The position numbers were made by a program, and so were the translations under genes. Positions 36,301 through 50,850 of a DNA stretch of 64,000 bases are shown one piece after another; position 1 is the stretch's first letter; every line of letters starts with the position of its first letter. Under the pieces are notes generated by a model. The model saw nothing but the letters and a program-made list of their open reading frames with translations. It ran no database searches and was not told the DNA's origin. Origin of the DNA: Callaeas wilsoni (Eukaryota; Chordata; Aves; Passeriformes; Callaeidae); contig VWPU01003192.1 in assembly GCA_013398955.1 (NCBI GenBank), positions 682,001 through 746,000 on the forward strand, written 5' to 3'.

Positions 36301-39300
36301 TGTTGCACCAATGTAACTGTACTAAAGTCTAAATTATCCTAGTTAAATAGCTGAATACAAGCTCAGGGTGCCTGTCAAGGTCAGGAACATGAAATATATT
36401 ATCTAATGTGTGTTAAACAATTCATTTCAGTTTAGCACTTCTGAGCACCTATTATAGATCAAGAAAAGTATTTAAAAATAGGTTATCTGGCCATGGTCAT
36501 TGTTGAGCTATACCTTGGGGGATTGTGGCCAAAGGTGATCATAAAAAAAAAGGATAATTTGAAGAGGATTTGGACATGAGTGTTGAAAATAATTGGGGGT
36601 ATGAAAGAAATTCTGTCTTAATAGCAGTATATTCATTTAAATGGAACTTCAGAAGATATGCTAATGTAGATATGCTCAGGTAGATGTGGTAATCATCAGT
36701 AAAACCCAAGTCACTGAAAAAATTTCATTGACCAGTGGAATATCTGGGGTAAATACTAAATGGTTTTAAGATGCAAAATAGGGGGAAAAACTCTCTAAAA
36801 TGAGTAGAAATACAGATCCTTGTTTGGGGAGGCAGAAAGTATTGCAGACAAGGAAGAAATTCATGGAGGACATTTGCCCCACAGGTGCCTACTTTGGGAT
36901 TTTTTTTCTCCAAACCACTGTTAGATTAATGTCTAACTTTGAAAGAAATCTGATACAATTTCCATTTTCTGCTGTCATGCAAAGCCATAACAGACTAGAA
37001 TCCTGTCACTCAAACCCAGTCTCCAGGCGCGTCTTTTCTTTCTCTTTGGTTCCAACTGGAAGACAAATTTGCTGCCACATGACACTTTTAAGCCTTGTGT
37101 TTCTGGGGCCCTGTTCTGAAATCTTGAAAATAGTAGGAAAATTGAGTATTTTTTTAATGTTATCTTAATATAGCTACTGGTAGGACCCAGCTGGCCCTAT
37201 TTTTCCCTGCATGTTCCTTGTGACTGCAACTAATCTTTCTCACCTCCAACCTGTACATTTTTATCATACCTTTTTCTCTGATTTAATTTGATATTCTGCA
37301 ATACCAGCTGAGACAGTCAGTACCACAATCAGTGCAAGTTATTTTCTATCCCACAAGACAAAAGTTACACAGAAAACAGAAAGACTCTGGAACATTGAGT
37401 GAGGATGGGGGCATTAATCCACAGTGTAAATACAGGAAGGACAGCATCTGTGTCTTCAAGAACCAGGAGCAGGTAACTCTTTCTCTCTTTCTATTTTTGT
37501 AGTACAGAGGATTAGGGATTATAATATATAACAGAGATAGAGATACAAGTGAAATAGTGGGAACTTGTCCAATGAAATGGCATGGAAAATTGTTAGAAAT
37601 ATTCATCCATAGAGATCACCACTGTTATTTTTTTTCAAGTTTCATCTGTTTAGATGGAGCTCAGAAGAATCACTGAATGCCCAGTTCAGTTGTTAATCTT
37701 TAATACTGGAAAGTTGCAGTGGTTTGATTAAGCCGTATATTACTGTGTAGGTGTTCTCTCATACACAGCGAGGGATAGCCCAAACAAATGGGGATATAGA
37801 GGTCCTTTATACAAAGGTGGGTACTCCTCCTTTATCAGAGAACTTTGTTCAGACATAATCAGTTTCTTCACAGTGCTGTGGGATCTGCAAAAGCCCTCCA
37901 GCAATACCAGGTATCTTGTTCCTGGTTGGGATTATCCCAGACACTTGGGCACTGGAAGACTTGGCACTGTGGAGATCATATGTTGGAAGGTTGAAGGAAG
38001 TAGTAAAAATGAGCAACTGCTTTATCCACAAAAAAAGGTTTTGGTTTGTAAATCCTAAGGTACTCCAGATCAATACGAAATTGTTGTAATAAAGTAATCC
38101 CAAACCTGAAGCTACATTCACTGGTGAATAGCCTATGTTAGTAGTGACAGCTTCCCAGTGCATGCAATATCTGTTTAAGTCTTGTAGAAGAATGGGTGAC
38201 TTCAAGTTGTGTATCAGCAAGAATCACTTGTCAGCAATTTTAACTGTATGGCAGTTTGGGAATTTTTTCAACTTCAGAGGAAGGATACTTGGTTTGCTGA
38301 ATGTCTGTTGTTGTCAGCGAGGTTTATGCAATTCTAAACCTATCCTTTATCACCCTGAATTTCTCTTCTTAACAGATTTCACATGGATGAGAAGTGCTGT
38401 CACAGTGCTTAATATCATTCACGTGACACTGCCTTATGTCACAGTATGGTTAACTGCCCAGTGATCAAGATGTCCCATGACTTTCTAAATCGCACTGTTT
38501 CCCTCTCCCACTCTTCCTAAATGCATTCTCCTCCAATTTAAATAAAAGTGCATGTATATGCAGAAACAGCTCTCTAATTTGTTTTGTCTAAGCAGGTTTA
38601 ATTAGAATTTATTCTTATCACAGAAAATAGATTTAGGCAGGTCATGGCTTCATTAGAAAGGCTTTGTGCTTTTATCTGTTTGACTAGTAAAATTGCAGAG
38701 GTATATAGACTAGAACACTTCCAGTATCCTTAGGATTATTCTCAGTCGGGTGTAGGCGGCTGTTTGCTCATGCTGTGATTCAGCTATTTTTGGTACTGAT
38801 CAGTCTGTAATTTACTTGGGTATGGACCTCTTGTTTTCTTCTTCTCAGTAGCCTAAACAGTCAACTGTGTGTGATCTCAGGCAGCAAGGACACCTAACAA
38901 GAACAAGGATACCTAATTCAGCCAAATTTTTTTCTTCATTAAAGTCTGCCGGACTTAGTCTTGTATGTAAAGTTTAGACCATGTTTTAAGGAAAGCCTGG
39001 TAGCTTTGAAGTGCATATTTCATGATCATTGTATCCCTCTAAGCAGTTAAAACAGAAACTGGTGGTATTGATCCACTCAGAAGAATGTTGGTCCACTCAG
39101 AAGTCGTGAGAGACAGATTCTTAAGCTGATCAATTGGATGGATAAACGAGTGCAGGTTGTTCTTATGTAGGAACTCTGGCAGCCATTTCAATCATTTGCT
39201 GCTTCTACTGAGTCTGGTAGTTCTGGTTCATGCTGAGGCAAACATATGAGTGAGTACAGAATATGTCAGCAAGAAAAAATGTGCTGTAACATGTCATTTC

Positions 39301-40679
39301 TTGTGGTCCTGAAGATGCCCTGTGAGTCTTTTCCATGTTCAGATATTTAGCATATATTTGTTTCATATCTCAGCATAGCTGGACTGAAAATCTAAAGCTA
39401 ATTTAAGGCATGGTAAGCACCTCTGATGTTATTCCTGATCCTTAATGAGTGACTCTACAAAAGCATTTAAAATGGGTAGTTTTAACTGTTGCATGCAGTT
39501 TTGTGGGTTTGCCTCTGGTACTTCATTATCCCATGCTAATAAAGTTTCAATTTGCTTTTGGAGGTTGTGGGGTTTTTCCCCATCTTGAGTCCAGCCATCA
39601 CAGCAGTCTTTCAAAACTGGTTTTAATCTTCCTCCCCTTTTTCCTGACCTGTGACTCCATCATTAGGATTTTTTATTGTCTGAAGACATTGAAAAATCTT
39701 TCTCAGTTTATTCTGGAAAGATTTGTGGGCATGTGAAATCTAAAATTGGAGCAATAAAAGAAATAGTTTCCAAGTTTCAGTGATTGTTGTCAACTTAGTA
39801 CCAAGCAGGTCTTTGAAAATCACATACCCACATGTGCTAAGTCCAAGTAATTAACCCAAGAGTTATATAATATTAATGGAAATAATTAACCTTTTCAATC
39901 CCACTGCTTCCTTCCTACATGTTTGGATGTACATAGAGGTATATTCTTTCTAATAACAAACACTCATACATCATTCCACTATTTTAGCATGTGAAATCTG
40001 TTGAACATTATTCTCCTGCCTGTCTTGTCTTCATCCCCTTTGGCAGCCACAGGTTGAGAAACAGTCAAACTGTACTAAGCAGAATACTCAGTATATTTTA
40101 CTCTGGTTGTCCGTTAGTCAAGTCATTTTTGCTGACTGATCTTGCTACTATGCTTTTGCTAGTATCAAATTTAGACTCTCTCTGTACCTATTGAAATCAG
40201 GGTTTAATTTCAGATTTAGCCAATCTATGTATTGTTATGGGCTATTGAACACGACAGTAGGAAACTAAATGAGGCCACTGAACGTCGTTTCAGTCATAAT
40301 GTGAGTTTCCATAGGGAAATCTGCAAGAATGGCTTTAATGCTCACAGCAGTAAGGTGAAAGGTTAAACATTCTAAATGCTAGTGACAAGTATGATTTGAA
40401 AGAAAGAAAAGATTTTGAAACATTGCAGGCTATTTGCTGCATATTTGCACCAGCCTGACTTATTAATTATTCAAATAAGACATTGAATATTTGATCAGAA
40501 TCTGTAATCCCTTCTTCTGTTAACATATTATTTACTTTTGAAAAGTGCTGATGTACCATAATTTTCCCATTGCACCTGCAAAAATGAATTGGTCCAATTT
40601 TTGTGCACAGAATAATATATTGTGCTTTAATGTTCAAGATATTATTCATTACTTCCTACTCATATAAGCCTTCTTACCT

Positions 40680-41060
40680 TCTTCATATTTTATTAGTGCC
40701 CTTTAAAAAGACATAAAAAATCAGTCATGTAGTTATTCCATTTTAAATTATGCAGATGATGTTAAATGCAATTATGATCTATTAATTATATATACATTCT
40801 GTGTTTTCTGTAGATTGCATTTATTCATTACAAATAATTAGGCATTTTAGTCCATTGCTGATCTCATGACCAGAGCATTATTACTGGCTGTTTGTAAAGT
40901 GAGAGGAACACTTTTCAAATCAAATTAGCATAATTTAGCTATTGGGGTTTTCATTTAGCGTCAGTTTATCCACAGCATATGTAAAATATGCAATGTTTTC
41001 TATAACGCATTTGTTTTAAGTAAGTTAAAGTAGCCATTACAAATTTTTCAGGAAATGAAA
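40680..41060. other. A+T-rich block with many homeodomain-type TAAT cores
   Basis: This part of the large intron holds repeated TAATTA/ATTAG/CAATTA motifs, an ATTAGCATAATTTAGC segment and no recognisable repeat. It could be a conserved non-coding element, but A+T richness alone produces such motifs. Confidence 0.2.
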
Positions 41061-41944
41061 ATTCGTATTTTTATGTAGCCTGTGGCTCAGGGTATCTTTT
41101 AAGAAGTTATCTAACTGGAATACAAGACTTCTTACATGTTTCCTGTCGTGCTTTAGTGATTGTCCTGTCAATGGAACAGATGCTCATCATTTTCTAGCAG
41201 GAATGATTTTTTTTTTGTTACAACATACTGATTTGATGGGCCCAAAAGAGTCTGTGGGAAGTGTTAAGTCCACTGAAAATCTGCCAGGTCGTAATTGGGC
41301 AGACAAGGGGGCTTGCAAGCTTCTGTTCTCTCTTGCTGGTTTCCTGCCATTGCCTCTGTCTCTGTGTGATAGCTGCTTCCCTGGTTACCCATCACGCTGG
41401 ATCTCCCTGATGCCCCTGCCTGCACCGTTGTGGGGCTGTGCTGTTTTCTGAGCTGCTTGGCTCTGCATCTGTCTTATTAATTAACAGTGAGGTCTCCCTG
41501 GGTCCACAGCGAGTGGTTTCAGAGGTGTAGGGGACATAGCGTGCTGAACAGCTGTGAGAAAATGCAGGCACCTTGGTCAGGCAAAGATTAGCAGGGTAAT
41601 GATGGGCAGAAAATCGGCCTCCAGGGCAAAGCTGATGGGAAGTCTAGAGTACCCCTGGAAACAAAGCAGCCCAGGAGGTGAGCAGAAGGAAAAGCAGGCT
41701 GGCTTTGGGGACTCGTGAAATACTGTCAGTGAGAGTCACTATTTCAGAAATGAGATGATGGCAGCATCAACCATGTAAAATTATTGGAGTTACTGGGTTT
41801 GCAGCTCAGTTCAAGGCTGATAAAAATTCATGATATTGACACTTCTTCACAAGACAGAAGCAGCAGGTCGGAGACACTCGATGTAAATCCACGCACAAAA
41901 GCTGAAAGGTTTAGGTCTACATGATTTGGAAGCCAAGACAGGGA

Positions 41945-42005
41945 AGACCTTAAGCACATGTTTAAGTTCACTTGGTTTTAAAGGGATTTAAGGGACTGTT
42001 CTGAA
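41945..42005. repeat. Possible old palindromic repeat
   Basis: CTTAAGCACATGTTTAAG at 41949-41966 is nearly self-complementary. With the following AAGGGATTTAAGGGACT it resembles a common amniote palindromic repeat with CTTAAGCACATGCTTAA blocks. The family is not named with confidence. Confidence 0.3.
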
Positions 42006-43649
42006 GTTGTTTTGAATATATCTTCTTTCCTGTTTCGCATTTCACTATTTATATAAATGGAAGCCACACAAGGGACATCAGAGACATGCTCATGTAATGG
42101 TGAAGAAGCTTGAATATCTGTCCATAAAAAAGGTGCAGTTTCCTCCCCTTAAGATCTTAAAAAGATTCATGACTGACAGTGCTCTGCTTTGGTCTGTGTT
42201 AAAAATAAATGGCATATGTTTCTGTTAAAATCAGCTGAGCTTAGTTATTACTCATCTAGCTTTAAGGTGCTTGCCTATGCTATGATAACTGTTCTTAATA
42301 TATTACAGAAAAAAAGTTCATATATCTACAAGAGAGAGGTCTAGGTGTCCAAGAGACAGGCTATCTCTGCTCTTTCACCACGCACCAAAAGGAGTGAAAA
42401 GAAGGGAGGACCTTCCTTGATGCACGGGCTGGGGCTGTTCAGAGGCAGACATAGCTATGGCTGCCTTCGGCTAACAAAGGGAGCCTGCAGTAAAGGGGAC
42501 ATAAGCTCTTCTTGTGAAATTGTAGATTTTTGTCTCTGTCCTATGCATAAAGGGTTCCTTTCTGAATAGAATGCCTCCTACTGCTTGCTCTGGGGTGGTA
42601 GAAGCTTCCACACAGTGCAGTATTGGTTCCTGAAGTAAGCATAAAGTTTTAGTTTCTGATTAATCTGGGAGATGACAACAGGAATACTTTGCCTGTGATG
42701 CTTAAATACTTGGCTGTATCACAGACCTTAGAGTTTTGATATGAGATAATGTTACCATTCAGATTGTTTACACTAAATATCTTTGCATGAGCAATCTCTG
42801 TGCTTTTCCTTGCCAAAAATGATGGCCAAGCAACAAACTTCCAATATGACGTAACCAATGTTAGAAGGGTAGGTCAGATCCTGTATCCTCTACTCAGGAA
42901 ATAACAGTAAAAGAAGCCACCTCCAACCCCACATGAATAGTGAGGAAAGAACAGAGGAGACTTAAAAAGATGGGGAAAAGCTTGTAGTGCAAAGCTCTTT
43001 TTAGATTTTTCATGTCCTTCCAAAGTCCTCTGAGAGCAAGCATGACTGTCTAGTTGAGACATGCTTTTTAATCTTGAGAAAGTCTGCATGCAACAGTCTT
43101 CAGTCTTTGAGAGCCCAGTATTGCTCTTCCATGTGCTGTCAACCATTAGTCATTGCCAGAACACTTTAGTGCATTGTTTGCTTGAAACATGTTTCAGAAC
43201 ATTGTCTGCTGAGTTAGGCTGTGAGATCTGCTGAGCTTTTGTTCACTTAGCCTTGATTTTTATCTGCAGCTGTTTCTGTTGTTCATTGGTGTCTCTGGTC
43301 AAGCTGGGCAAAGAAAACTAAAGTAAAACTCTGCATTTCTGGTTTGTAGTTTTGCTCATTCACCCACTCATACTCCAGCTTTTATGCTCTATGTAACACT
43401 ATTGTACACAGCTTCCCTAAGGTCGGCATAATAGACTGCGTACAGATTATGTGAGTAAGGAAATCCTTAAAAGTGACACAGAGCCACTTTATCAGCTCCA
43501 GTACCAAGTTTCTACTTTCTTTCCAGGACAGTGAAGTATCACTCATTCCTGGCTGCCGTAATACCCCTTTAGGATATTCTGAGCTGTGCCAGAGATCAGT
43601 GTAACTTCTGCAATGCTAACAGCAATTATTCATTATTCCTTATAATGCA

Positions 43650-44028
43650 GGGAATCAGGAGCACCCAACAAAGCTATTAAGCAGCAGGTTTAAAATGAAC
43701 AAAAGGAAATATTTTTCACACAGCACATAATTACATTGTGGAGCTCATTGCCTCGAGATGCTGTGAAGCCAAAATTATAAATGGGTTAAAAAATGGGCTC
43801 GACAAATTCATTATTAAACACAATGGCTGTGTGCAGTCTCTGGCTGAGGTAGAGATTGCTCAGGAAAGCCATTGATTGCTAGAAGCTAAAAGGGTGTGCT
43901 GGGGAAAGATTCACTCTATATTTGCTCTATTCTTCATGCTTTCTTGTAAACATCTGCAACTAGTTATGTTGTAGAAAAACTAATCGGTTGTATGGACCTC
44001 TGGTTTGACCCAGTATGTCTGTTAATAC
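43650..44028 (+). mobile_element. Ancient CR1 3' portion
   Basis: Old CR1/L3-like blocks occur in order: AAGCAGCAGGTTTAAAATGA, ACAAAAGGAAATATTTTTCA, GTGGAGCTCATTGCC, AATGGGTTAAAAAATGGGCT and finally CTCTGGTTTGACCCAGTATG near the 3' end. These encode the decayed C-terminus of the reverse transcriptase followed by the 3' UTR. No intact frame remains. Confidence 0.75.
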
Positions 44029-46054
44029 ACATAAAGAGGAAAAAAACAAATCAATGCTCCTGTATATACACAGCAAACAATGTGATGTGAAATGGTGATT
44101 CTTTCTTTTTTTTTTCCCCATACTGGTAGTCGATTTTATAGAACTAACATCACTTTGGTTTATAAAGAACACAAACTGCTCCTTAAATCAGATAGCATCC
44201 TCAGTGTTTTCTAGTTCTTTTCTTTTACTAGCTAGTCTCTTGGTCTGCTGTCTTACTGATGGGCTGCAGGACTGCTGTGGACTGGGGCTGCAGCTTGATG
44301 ATGCTGTAAAGGGAAAGAGAAAAAAAGAAATTCACTTGTAAAATACTTTTATATAAAATGCTTGTAGTTGCTAGGCTAAAGCCTAATCCTTGAGTCTTTA
44401 TTCTGAGCAGTGCTTTATTCTGCAAAGAATCTCGTTTCCATTAATTAGACCCTTTCAAGAGAGTTGTATTATTTACAGTACATTGAGGTAGTGGAATTAA
44501 ACTCCTAGTGTGGGCAGTAAATCACTTCTTCTCATGTTTTGGAGAGCAAAAGGGGCACCGTTATCTGAATTTTGAAGTTAAACAGGTTGAGCTTCCAAAC
44601 CACACCAAAGCATTTGCTTTGATTTTGCACTGGGAAAAACATTTAAAATCTAAGCAAATTTGGTGTCTTGCTGCTTTCTTAGTAGTTTGCTACACATTTC
44701 AGTTTTGCCACTGACTTTTTAATTGTCTCTTCTTTTACAACATCAGCAGCTTGAATTTTAAGTTTTGATGGTTACATTGTGAATCAAGTCTATAGAAGCG
44801 ACAGTAGCTAGAACATACAAAAGTGTTTGAATACAAGGAAAATCACATAAATTGCTCATGCTTTTTATATGTTTAATTGTAGATCTGGTTTGAGATTGAC
44901 ATATTTTCCCTCCATTTGTCAGCTTTTTGCACAGCATTCGTGTTTATTTTACTGGTATTTACGAAGCACATGTATCTCTGGCACACAAAGAAAGCTAGAA
45001 AAGCCATGCTTTGTGCAGGATTTTGGGCTTCTTTAAATTTTAACTGTTTTGTGGATTGTTTTTTATTTCTTGTTATTGAGACTGTGGGTTTCTTATTTTT
45101 TGGTGACATTTTTTTCAAGCACTTTAATCCTGCCATTAATCAATACTTGAACATTGCTGAGGTCGAAGGACAGTGTAATTGGGAAGCATATGTCTTTCAT
45201 TTTGGCATAACTAGGAGTATGTTTTCTTGTAGCTGAGGTATGCTGCAGTGGAATTGCCTTAAATATCTTGTAGGGGATCAGGTTGAACCTTTTTTAAATA
45301 GTCCTTTTCCAAGGGCCAAGAAACTAATGAAGTTACTAAGTTCTTGTCTAGCTGCACGCTGACACAGAGGTCTGCTTGTGCTTCATCAGTATTTACACTC
45401 ACTCCTGCCAGAGTCCCTGGTAACCTGACTGACGAATCTGGAAGTGTAATAGTAACATGATTTTTTTGGTGTCATGGAATGTTTGGATAGTGCTGCCTGT
45501 ATGAGTGTTTTAGTGTGGAGCAGCAGTGTTTTGGAGTGCTCAAGTTTAATAGTGCAATAATATTGAAAAAGAAATCCTAAGAAAGATTGCTTTTCTCTCT
45601 GTTTTCATGGAGAAAAAGGAAAAAAATACTCTATAGAAAATACTATTTTGATTGTCACTAATACACACCATATTTTTAAAAGCTGAAATTCATGTGCATA
45701 AAGCAGTGAAGTACTCCATTTACTCCATTCACCATACAGTTTCTGCCCACGCCTGGAAGAGTTTCAGCATCTTCTAATGAAAAACAGAAAAATTATCTTG
45801 TTTTATGCCATAATTCAAGTTTGATTTGGTATCATATCAAGTGTTTTTATTTTAAGTGATATGACAAGTTTAGTTGCCTGCTATTATGACTACAGTAAAG
45901 TTAGAGAGAACGACAGTTTCCAAATTCAGGTACCTAAAACAAAAAAAACAAACCATACTTTTTTGGGGTATTGTCTCAGATACACATTAAAATATATTCT
46001 TATGGAACTAAGATTCAGGTTGACTTAGGGCAAGGTAAGGAGCCAGAGTGGGAC

Positions 46055-46230
46055 TTGGAAGACCTGATCTCTCTCTTCAGCTACCTGAAATGAGGTTGTA
46101 ACCAGGCGGGGGTCAGTCTCTTCTCCCATGTAGCAAGCAACAGGACAAAAGTAAACAGTGTCAAGTTGGTGCCAGGGAAGGTTTAGATTGGATTTTTATT
46201 ATTCCACCTAATGTCAGGATTGGAACATTT
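46055..46230 (+). mobile_element. CR1 fragment with internal deletion
   Basis: Carries GAAATGAGGTTGTAACCAGG, GTCTCTTCTCCCATGTAGCA and GCCAGGGAAGGTTTAGATTG, the CR1 segment upstream of the 3' UTR. It breaks off after GATTGGATTTTTATTATTCC; the usual 3' end is missing. Confidence 0.8.
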
Positions 46231-49200
46231 CAGTGCCAGGTCACTCTTGTCCATCTAGTTCACGCTTCATCATTTTGTCTTGTTCCATTTGCAGAATTTG
46301 GCTCAAATAATTTAATAATAAATCTAATAAATATGGACTTTATTGGATTATTTTAAACAACTAGTAATTGGCTTAATGAGAAACAGATGCCGGAAATCTT
46401 TGTATTGTCTTCTAAGGGAAATATTTATATAGAGAATCAAATTTTTTAAAGTTTTGTTTTATAGAAGGATGCAGAGAATAAAGGCATCTGCTGCTATTCA
46501 ACAGAGCTGTTATAATGTTGGCTTGCCTCAATTAATCTAGCTTGAGTGCAGTGTTCTAATAAAAGGAAATGTAGAATAAAAATTTAGAGCTGAAATGTAT
46601 ATAAATCTTGAAATGATCACGGATAGTTGATAAACTGCTGTGTTTTTGTTCAGCTTATGCAAAAGATAAAATCAAGAAGCAGACTGCAAAAGCCAAAATT
46701 ATACATCAAGTCGTTAAACCTCAATCTTCATTACTGAAGAATTGTTTTGATACTCAGCAAGATCAGAATCAGAACAAAAGAGTATCTAGGTGGCATGTTC
46801 AGAAGGGTCCTGCACACCAGGAAAAAATCCACAGAATAATATCATAGGTGTGATCTAAGTGCAGAACTATGATTGCTACTTTTCGTAAGGCTCTGAATAT
46901 AAACAGTATTTTGAACTAGTTTTTTCTTTGTGACTAATCCTTTATTTCTTTGTTAAGCTTCATATTTCATAATCCATTTGTGTTAATACAGACTTGGTAA
47001 CTTTCAGTTAGCTCTCTTTACTTCATGAACAACTCACCTTCATGTCCTCACCATATTATCCTTTAGAAAAAAGAATATTCTGTCAAGCAAAGCCACTTTT
47101 CTTCCCTTTTTTTTTTCTGCTGGAGTCTGTTTGCTGTGAGTATTAAATTTGGGTTGTTAATTTACTAAACTGGGCTGTTACTTGTACATAACAGTTGTAA
47201 AACACCTCCAAAGTAGAGAAGAAGAGACATCCTTGTTGGACATCTGCTCAGTAACTAACTCATGACACTGAAATTCCCATCTCCATCATTATTGCTGGAG
47301 ATAGATTTTTTTCTGTTAGTTAGTTCAGTACTTATTTCACTTGCAGAGTATATTCTCTGAATGTAGCTGTGTGAGTGATAAATAAGAAGGAAGAAGAGAT
47401 ATTTGCACTGGGACATTCCAAGATCTCCATTGTATTGCACAAGGTCAGTACAATTTCGGAAGTCTTTTCAAAGCTCTTTGAAAGTTTCTCCCTCGAGCAT
47501 CAGGAATATAATAGCTGATTACATGGAAAGAGAACTGGACAATCCAAATGTCCATCAGTAAGCTCCTGTGGATACATGCTGTAGTGGAACTGTCACATAT
47601 GTATTGTATTTTTCTACTGAGAAAATATTAGTACCTCATACCTGATGTTGGATGAATGATGCAGAACTGCTCTTCAGATAAGAGCATTTAGGGACAGCAA
47701 CACCTTTTGCCCCTCCCTCATTGTTAACTTGCACAGAGTACTTCCACTACAGATTACCCTTTAGCTGAGCCTGGGTCGTTTGAGTAGCCTCAATTCAGTG
47801 TTTTATATATTTGGATGAACTGTCTGGTTTTAAGCCTGGTTGATGAATTTCTGCAAGGTTACCTCTCTTGGAATGAGAAAGTGCTGTATATACATTTCAG
47901 ACATCAAAATAAGGCAATTCAGGTTGGTGAGCTGCTGCTCTTCATTAGTGCACCTAAGCACACACTGTTTGTTCTAACGAGTAGTCTTGGGGCATCGAAG
48001 GTCTGCTGTCTGTCAGTGTACAGTGAGCAAACTAAAAATCATTAGGTTAACAACTGACAGCAACGCTTGTCATCATTGTCAATCTCATTACTACCTCTAC
48101 TATTTTTATGCTGATTATATTTATATGCTCTTAAATAATCTGTATTATTCTTTGAGTAGCTTCTCAGACAGATGGGAAATCGTCTGGGACCAACACCATT
48201 TTTTCGAAGTTTTTATCCACCTTTCCAGTAAGTGTGCAGTTGTCCAAAGGGAAGATGATTGACAGGAAGCAATTACAGAGTGAGAGCCTGCAGAAGGATG
48301 TCTGGGAAAAGGAAACATAACTTTAAAACCCAGAGCCAGGATTTTTGAATAGTGAAGTAGCGGGAGCTCCCGTTGCTCTGGAAGTTCTCAGTGGCTCTGC
48401 TGTGACCCATTACTGCTCTCCCCGAAGCAAGAGAGTGTAGCAAATGATAAGCTCAGGGACTGGATGTCAGCCAGGAAAAGTGGTAAATAGACATGTAGCT
48501 TTTAGATAGGAGATCTTTTTCTTTAGAACGAGGAAAACGCTGGGCTAAAAGTCAAGCCCAGAGGAATGACTGATTGACTTTATATATGCTAGCAAAGAGT
48601 GTATTTGCAAACAAGCAAAGCAGACATTGAGGCACCAAAGCTTCCTGTGAAGATCAAAAAGTGTAATGAGCCAGCAGAAGGAAGTGCTATCCTTATTTTG
48701 AAAGGGCACTGCAAGTAGACCTTTATCTATTTTAGCATACCCTACTGCTCTTACTTCCCTTGAAAAGTTCTATCTTATCCACAGGGAAAAACAACAGTGT
48801 GCAAAATATTTGTGTTCCATCTGTGCACGCCAGTGTGCTCTGGCTTTTATCTTGTAGTTAAATGTGATGTCGGTGTCGCCCTGTAGCAGAATTAAAATCT
48901 TATTATGTGAGCTTTGTTTCTGTCTTATCTTCTATTCAAACTATATTAACTAGAGCAGCCGAGATACACTCGTGGAAACCCTTGAGGCCCACTTAGTGAG
49001 CCAAATCTGAGGGGTGCTTTATCACTTCTGAAAGGTTAGATCAGCTGTGTGTACATTACGACTTGGATGAAGATAGGGGAGGGTTTTATTCACTTTTCAA
49101 ATTCAACATTTGTTTGCTTTTGTTTTGTTTTTCCGCACACCATTTTCTATTGCTTCAGGGAATTTTATTACATTGAGGGTTTTTCCAGATTGTGTGGTTC

Positions 49201-49767
49201 TAAAGCACAAACAGCTTGTCTTTACAGGGGATTAGAAGATCTTATCAGGTTTTCTGTGCTTGGGTTAGCTGATAATTTAAAGGCAGTCAGTTCTTGTGAA
49301 TTCTGAGTGCTGTCTCAATTACAATGATGTATTCAGATAAAATCAGACAAAAACATTACTGGATTACCTAGAAATGTGTTGAAAGTCACCTTTCTTATCA
49401 GCGTATGTGCCCACCAGTTTAATGTTGATCACCTTTCATAAGAAATAATCTTCAGTAAGCAGAAGTGCACAAGTATTAAATAGTCTATTTTCAAATAAAG
49501 TAGTTGCTCAAAGAATAATGTCCCAGGCTTACAGTGTCAGTCAAGTCATGGAAAAGAAGTATTTTGCCATGGAAAGCATTTCCCACTTCAGAAAGAGTTT
49601 CTTGGAATCCTTAAGGCTTGTTTTGTTCATTACATAGCATATCAAGGCAATAAGTGAAGTAGCTCTCATCAATCACTATGTAAAACACGAGTGAACAGAA
49701 AATTTTATTGACTGCAACACAAAGCTTACCACTTCAGTCAAATGCAGACTTTTCCTTCTGGTGACTA

Positions 49768-49880
49768 AATTTTTTTTTGTATTTTCTTCTTCTCCTCCCT
49801 TTCTCTCTTTGTCACTCTGAATTTTTCATTTTAATGTATTTTTCTTTTCTTCCTTTTGTTTTCTTTTTTTTGTTATATTT
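49768..49880. repeat. C/T-rich low-complexity tract
   Basis: A run of about 110 bases on + is dominated by T and C, and is followed at 49911 by a good-looking AG acceptor. No matching downstream exon is evident. Confidence 0.7.
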
Positions 49881-50652
49881 TAAGCAATTGCAAACTCTTC
49901 TCTTTCTTACAGGAAGAACAAATCTTTAGTCCTTGCCTTCGTTTTTCATAGCACATTGTATCTTTATGCTCTACTTTAATAATATTTCATTAGCTCTTTG
50001 AAACCATTCCCTGGGGAAAGATTTTATTATTTGTAAAGTAAATCAAAAATCAAATTGCTAATCTTTAGGAGGAAAAATGGGCTAGACTCAGAAAAAAATA
50101 TTTAAATCTCTTATTAGTTTTTTGAATTCAAATTTAAAGTGCACAAAAAGATTCCAAATAATGTTCTCAATGCTCTAAGGTACTGCTGTGACCAGTACCA
50201 GTTTTCAGAAACCAGTTTTTAGAAACCATCTGCCTGCTAACACTCTGAGTACAACAGAGAAAACCTAGGAGTGGTGTACCTCTGAGTTCTAAGTAGCATT
50301 GTGGAAGGAATGTTTTTCTTGGCAGAAAGGGACTTGAAAATAGTTTCCTGCATAAAAATTGGAAATTAAAAACAAGAGGTGAAAAAGCTGATTATAATGG
50401 TACCTTGGAGACCTGCATTAGCTCAAATTCAATGTCTCTGCCTTCATACAATATTTTAAGATACGTCTCCATTTTGGCCTCATTCAAACCATTGTCATAG
50501 TGACCAGAGTGAGTCTTTTCTTTCTGTCCAAGTCCTTTGAGGTATTTCTATGTTACCCTTCCGAAGATAGTGTAAAGAAGTCAGTTTAGAATTTACCTTA
50601 CCTATACATTCAGTGGACTGTATGTGACCTGGAGTCCTGCCCCTTTTGCGTA

Positions 50653-50850
50653 AATCGTAGAATCTCGAAATGATTTGAGTTGGAAGGAACTTCAGAGATG
50701 GTCTCTTTCCTTCCCTCCTGCCATGGGCAGGGACACCTCTCCCTAGTTGCTCGGAGGCCCATCCAACCTGGCCTTGAACTCTTCAAGGGATGGGGCATTC
50801 ACAACTTCTCTGTTCCAGTGCCTCATCCTTGTAGCGAAGAAATACCTGTG
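50653..50850 (-). mobile_element. CR1 3' fragment
   Basis: Starts AATCGTAGAATCTCGAAATG and continues with TGAGTTGGAAGGAACTTCAG, CTGCCATGGGCAGGGACACC and ATCCAACCTGGCCTTGAACT, standard CR1 3' blocks in reverse orientation. Truncated after about 200 bases. Confidence 0.9.

Noticed and set aside
49911..50040. Strong-looking acceptor (C/T tract then TTTCTTACAG) suggesting an extra exon in the 25-kb intron
   Set aside because: The frame needed to join the upstream phase-0 exon reaches TAG after 12 codons and only a weak donor follows. It could be a poison exon, but nothing else supports it.
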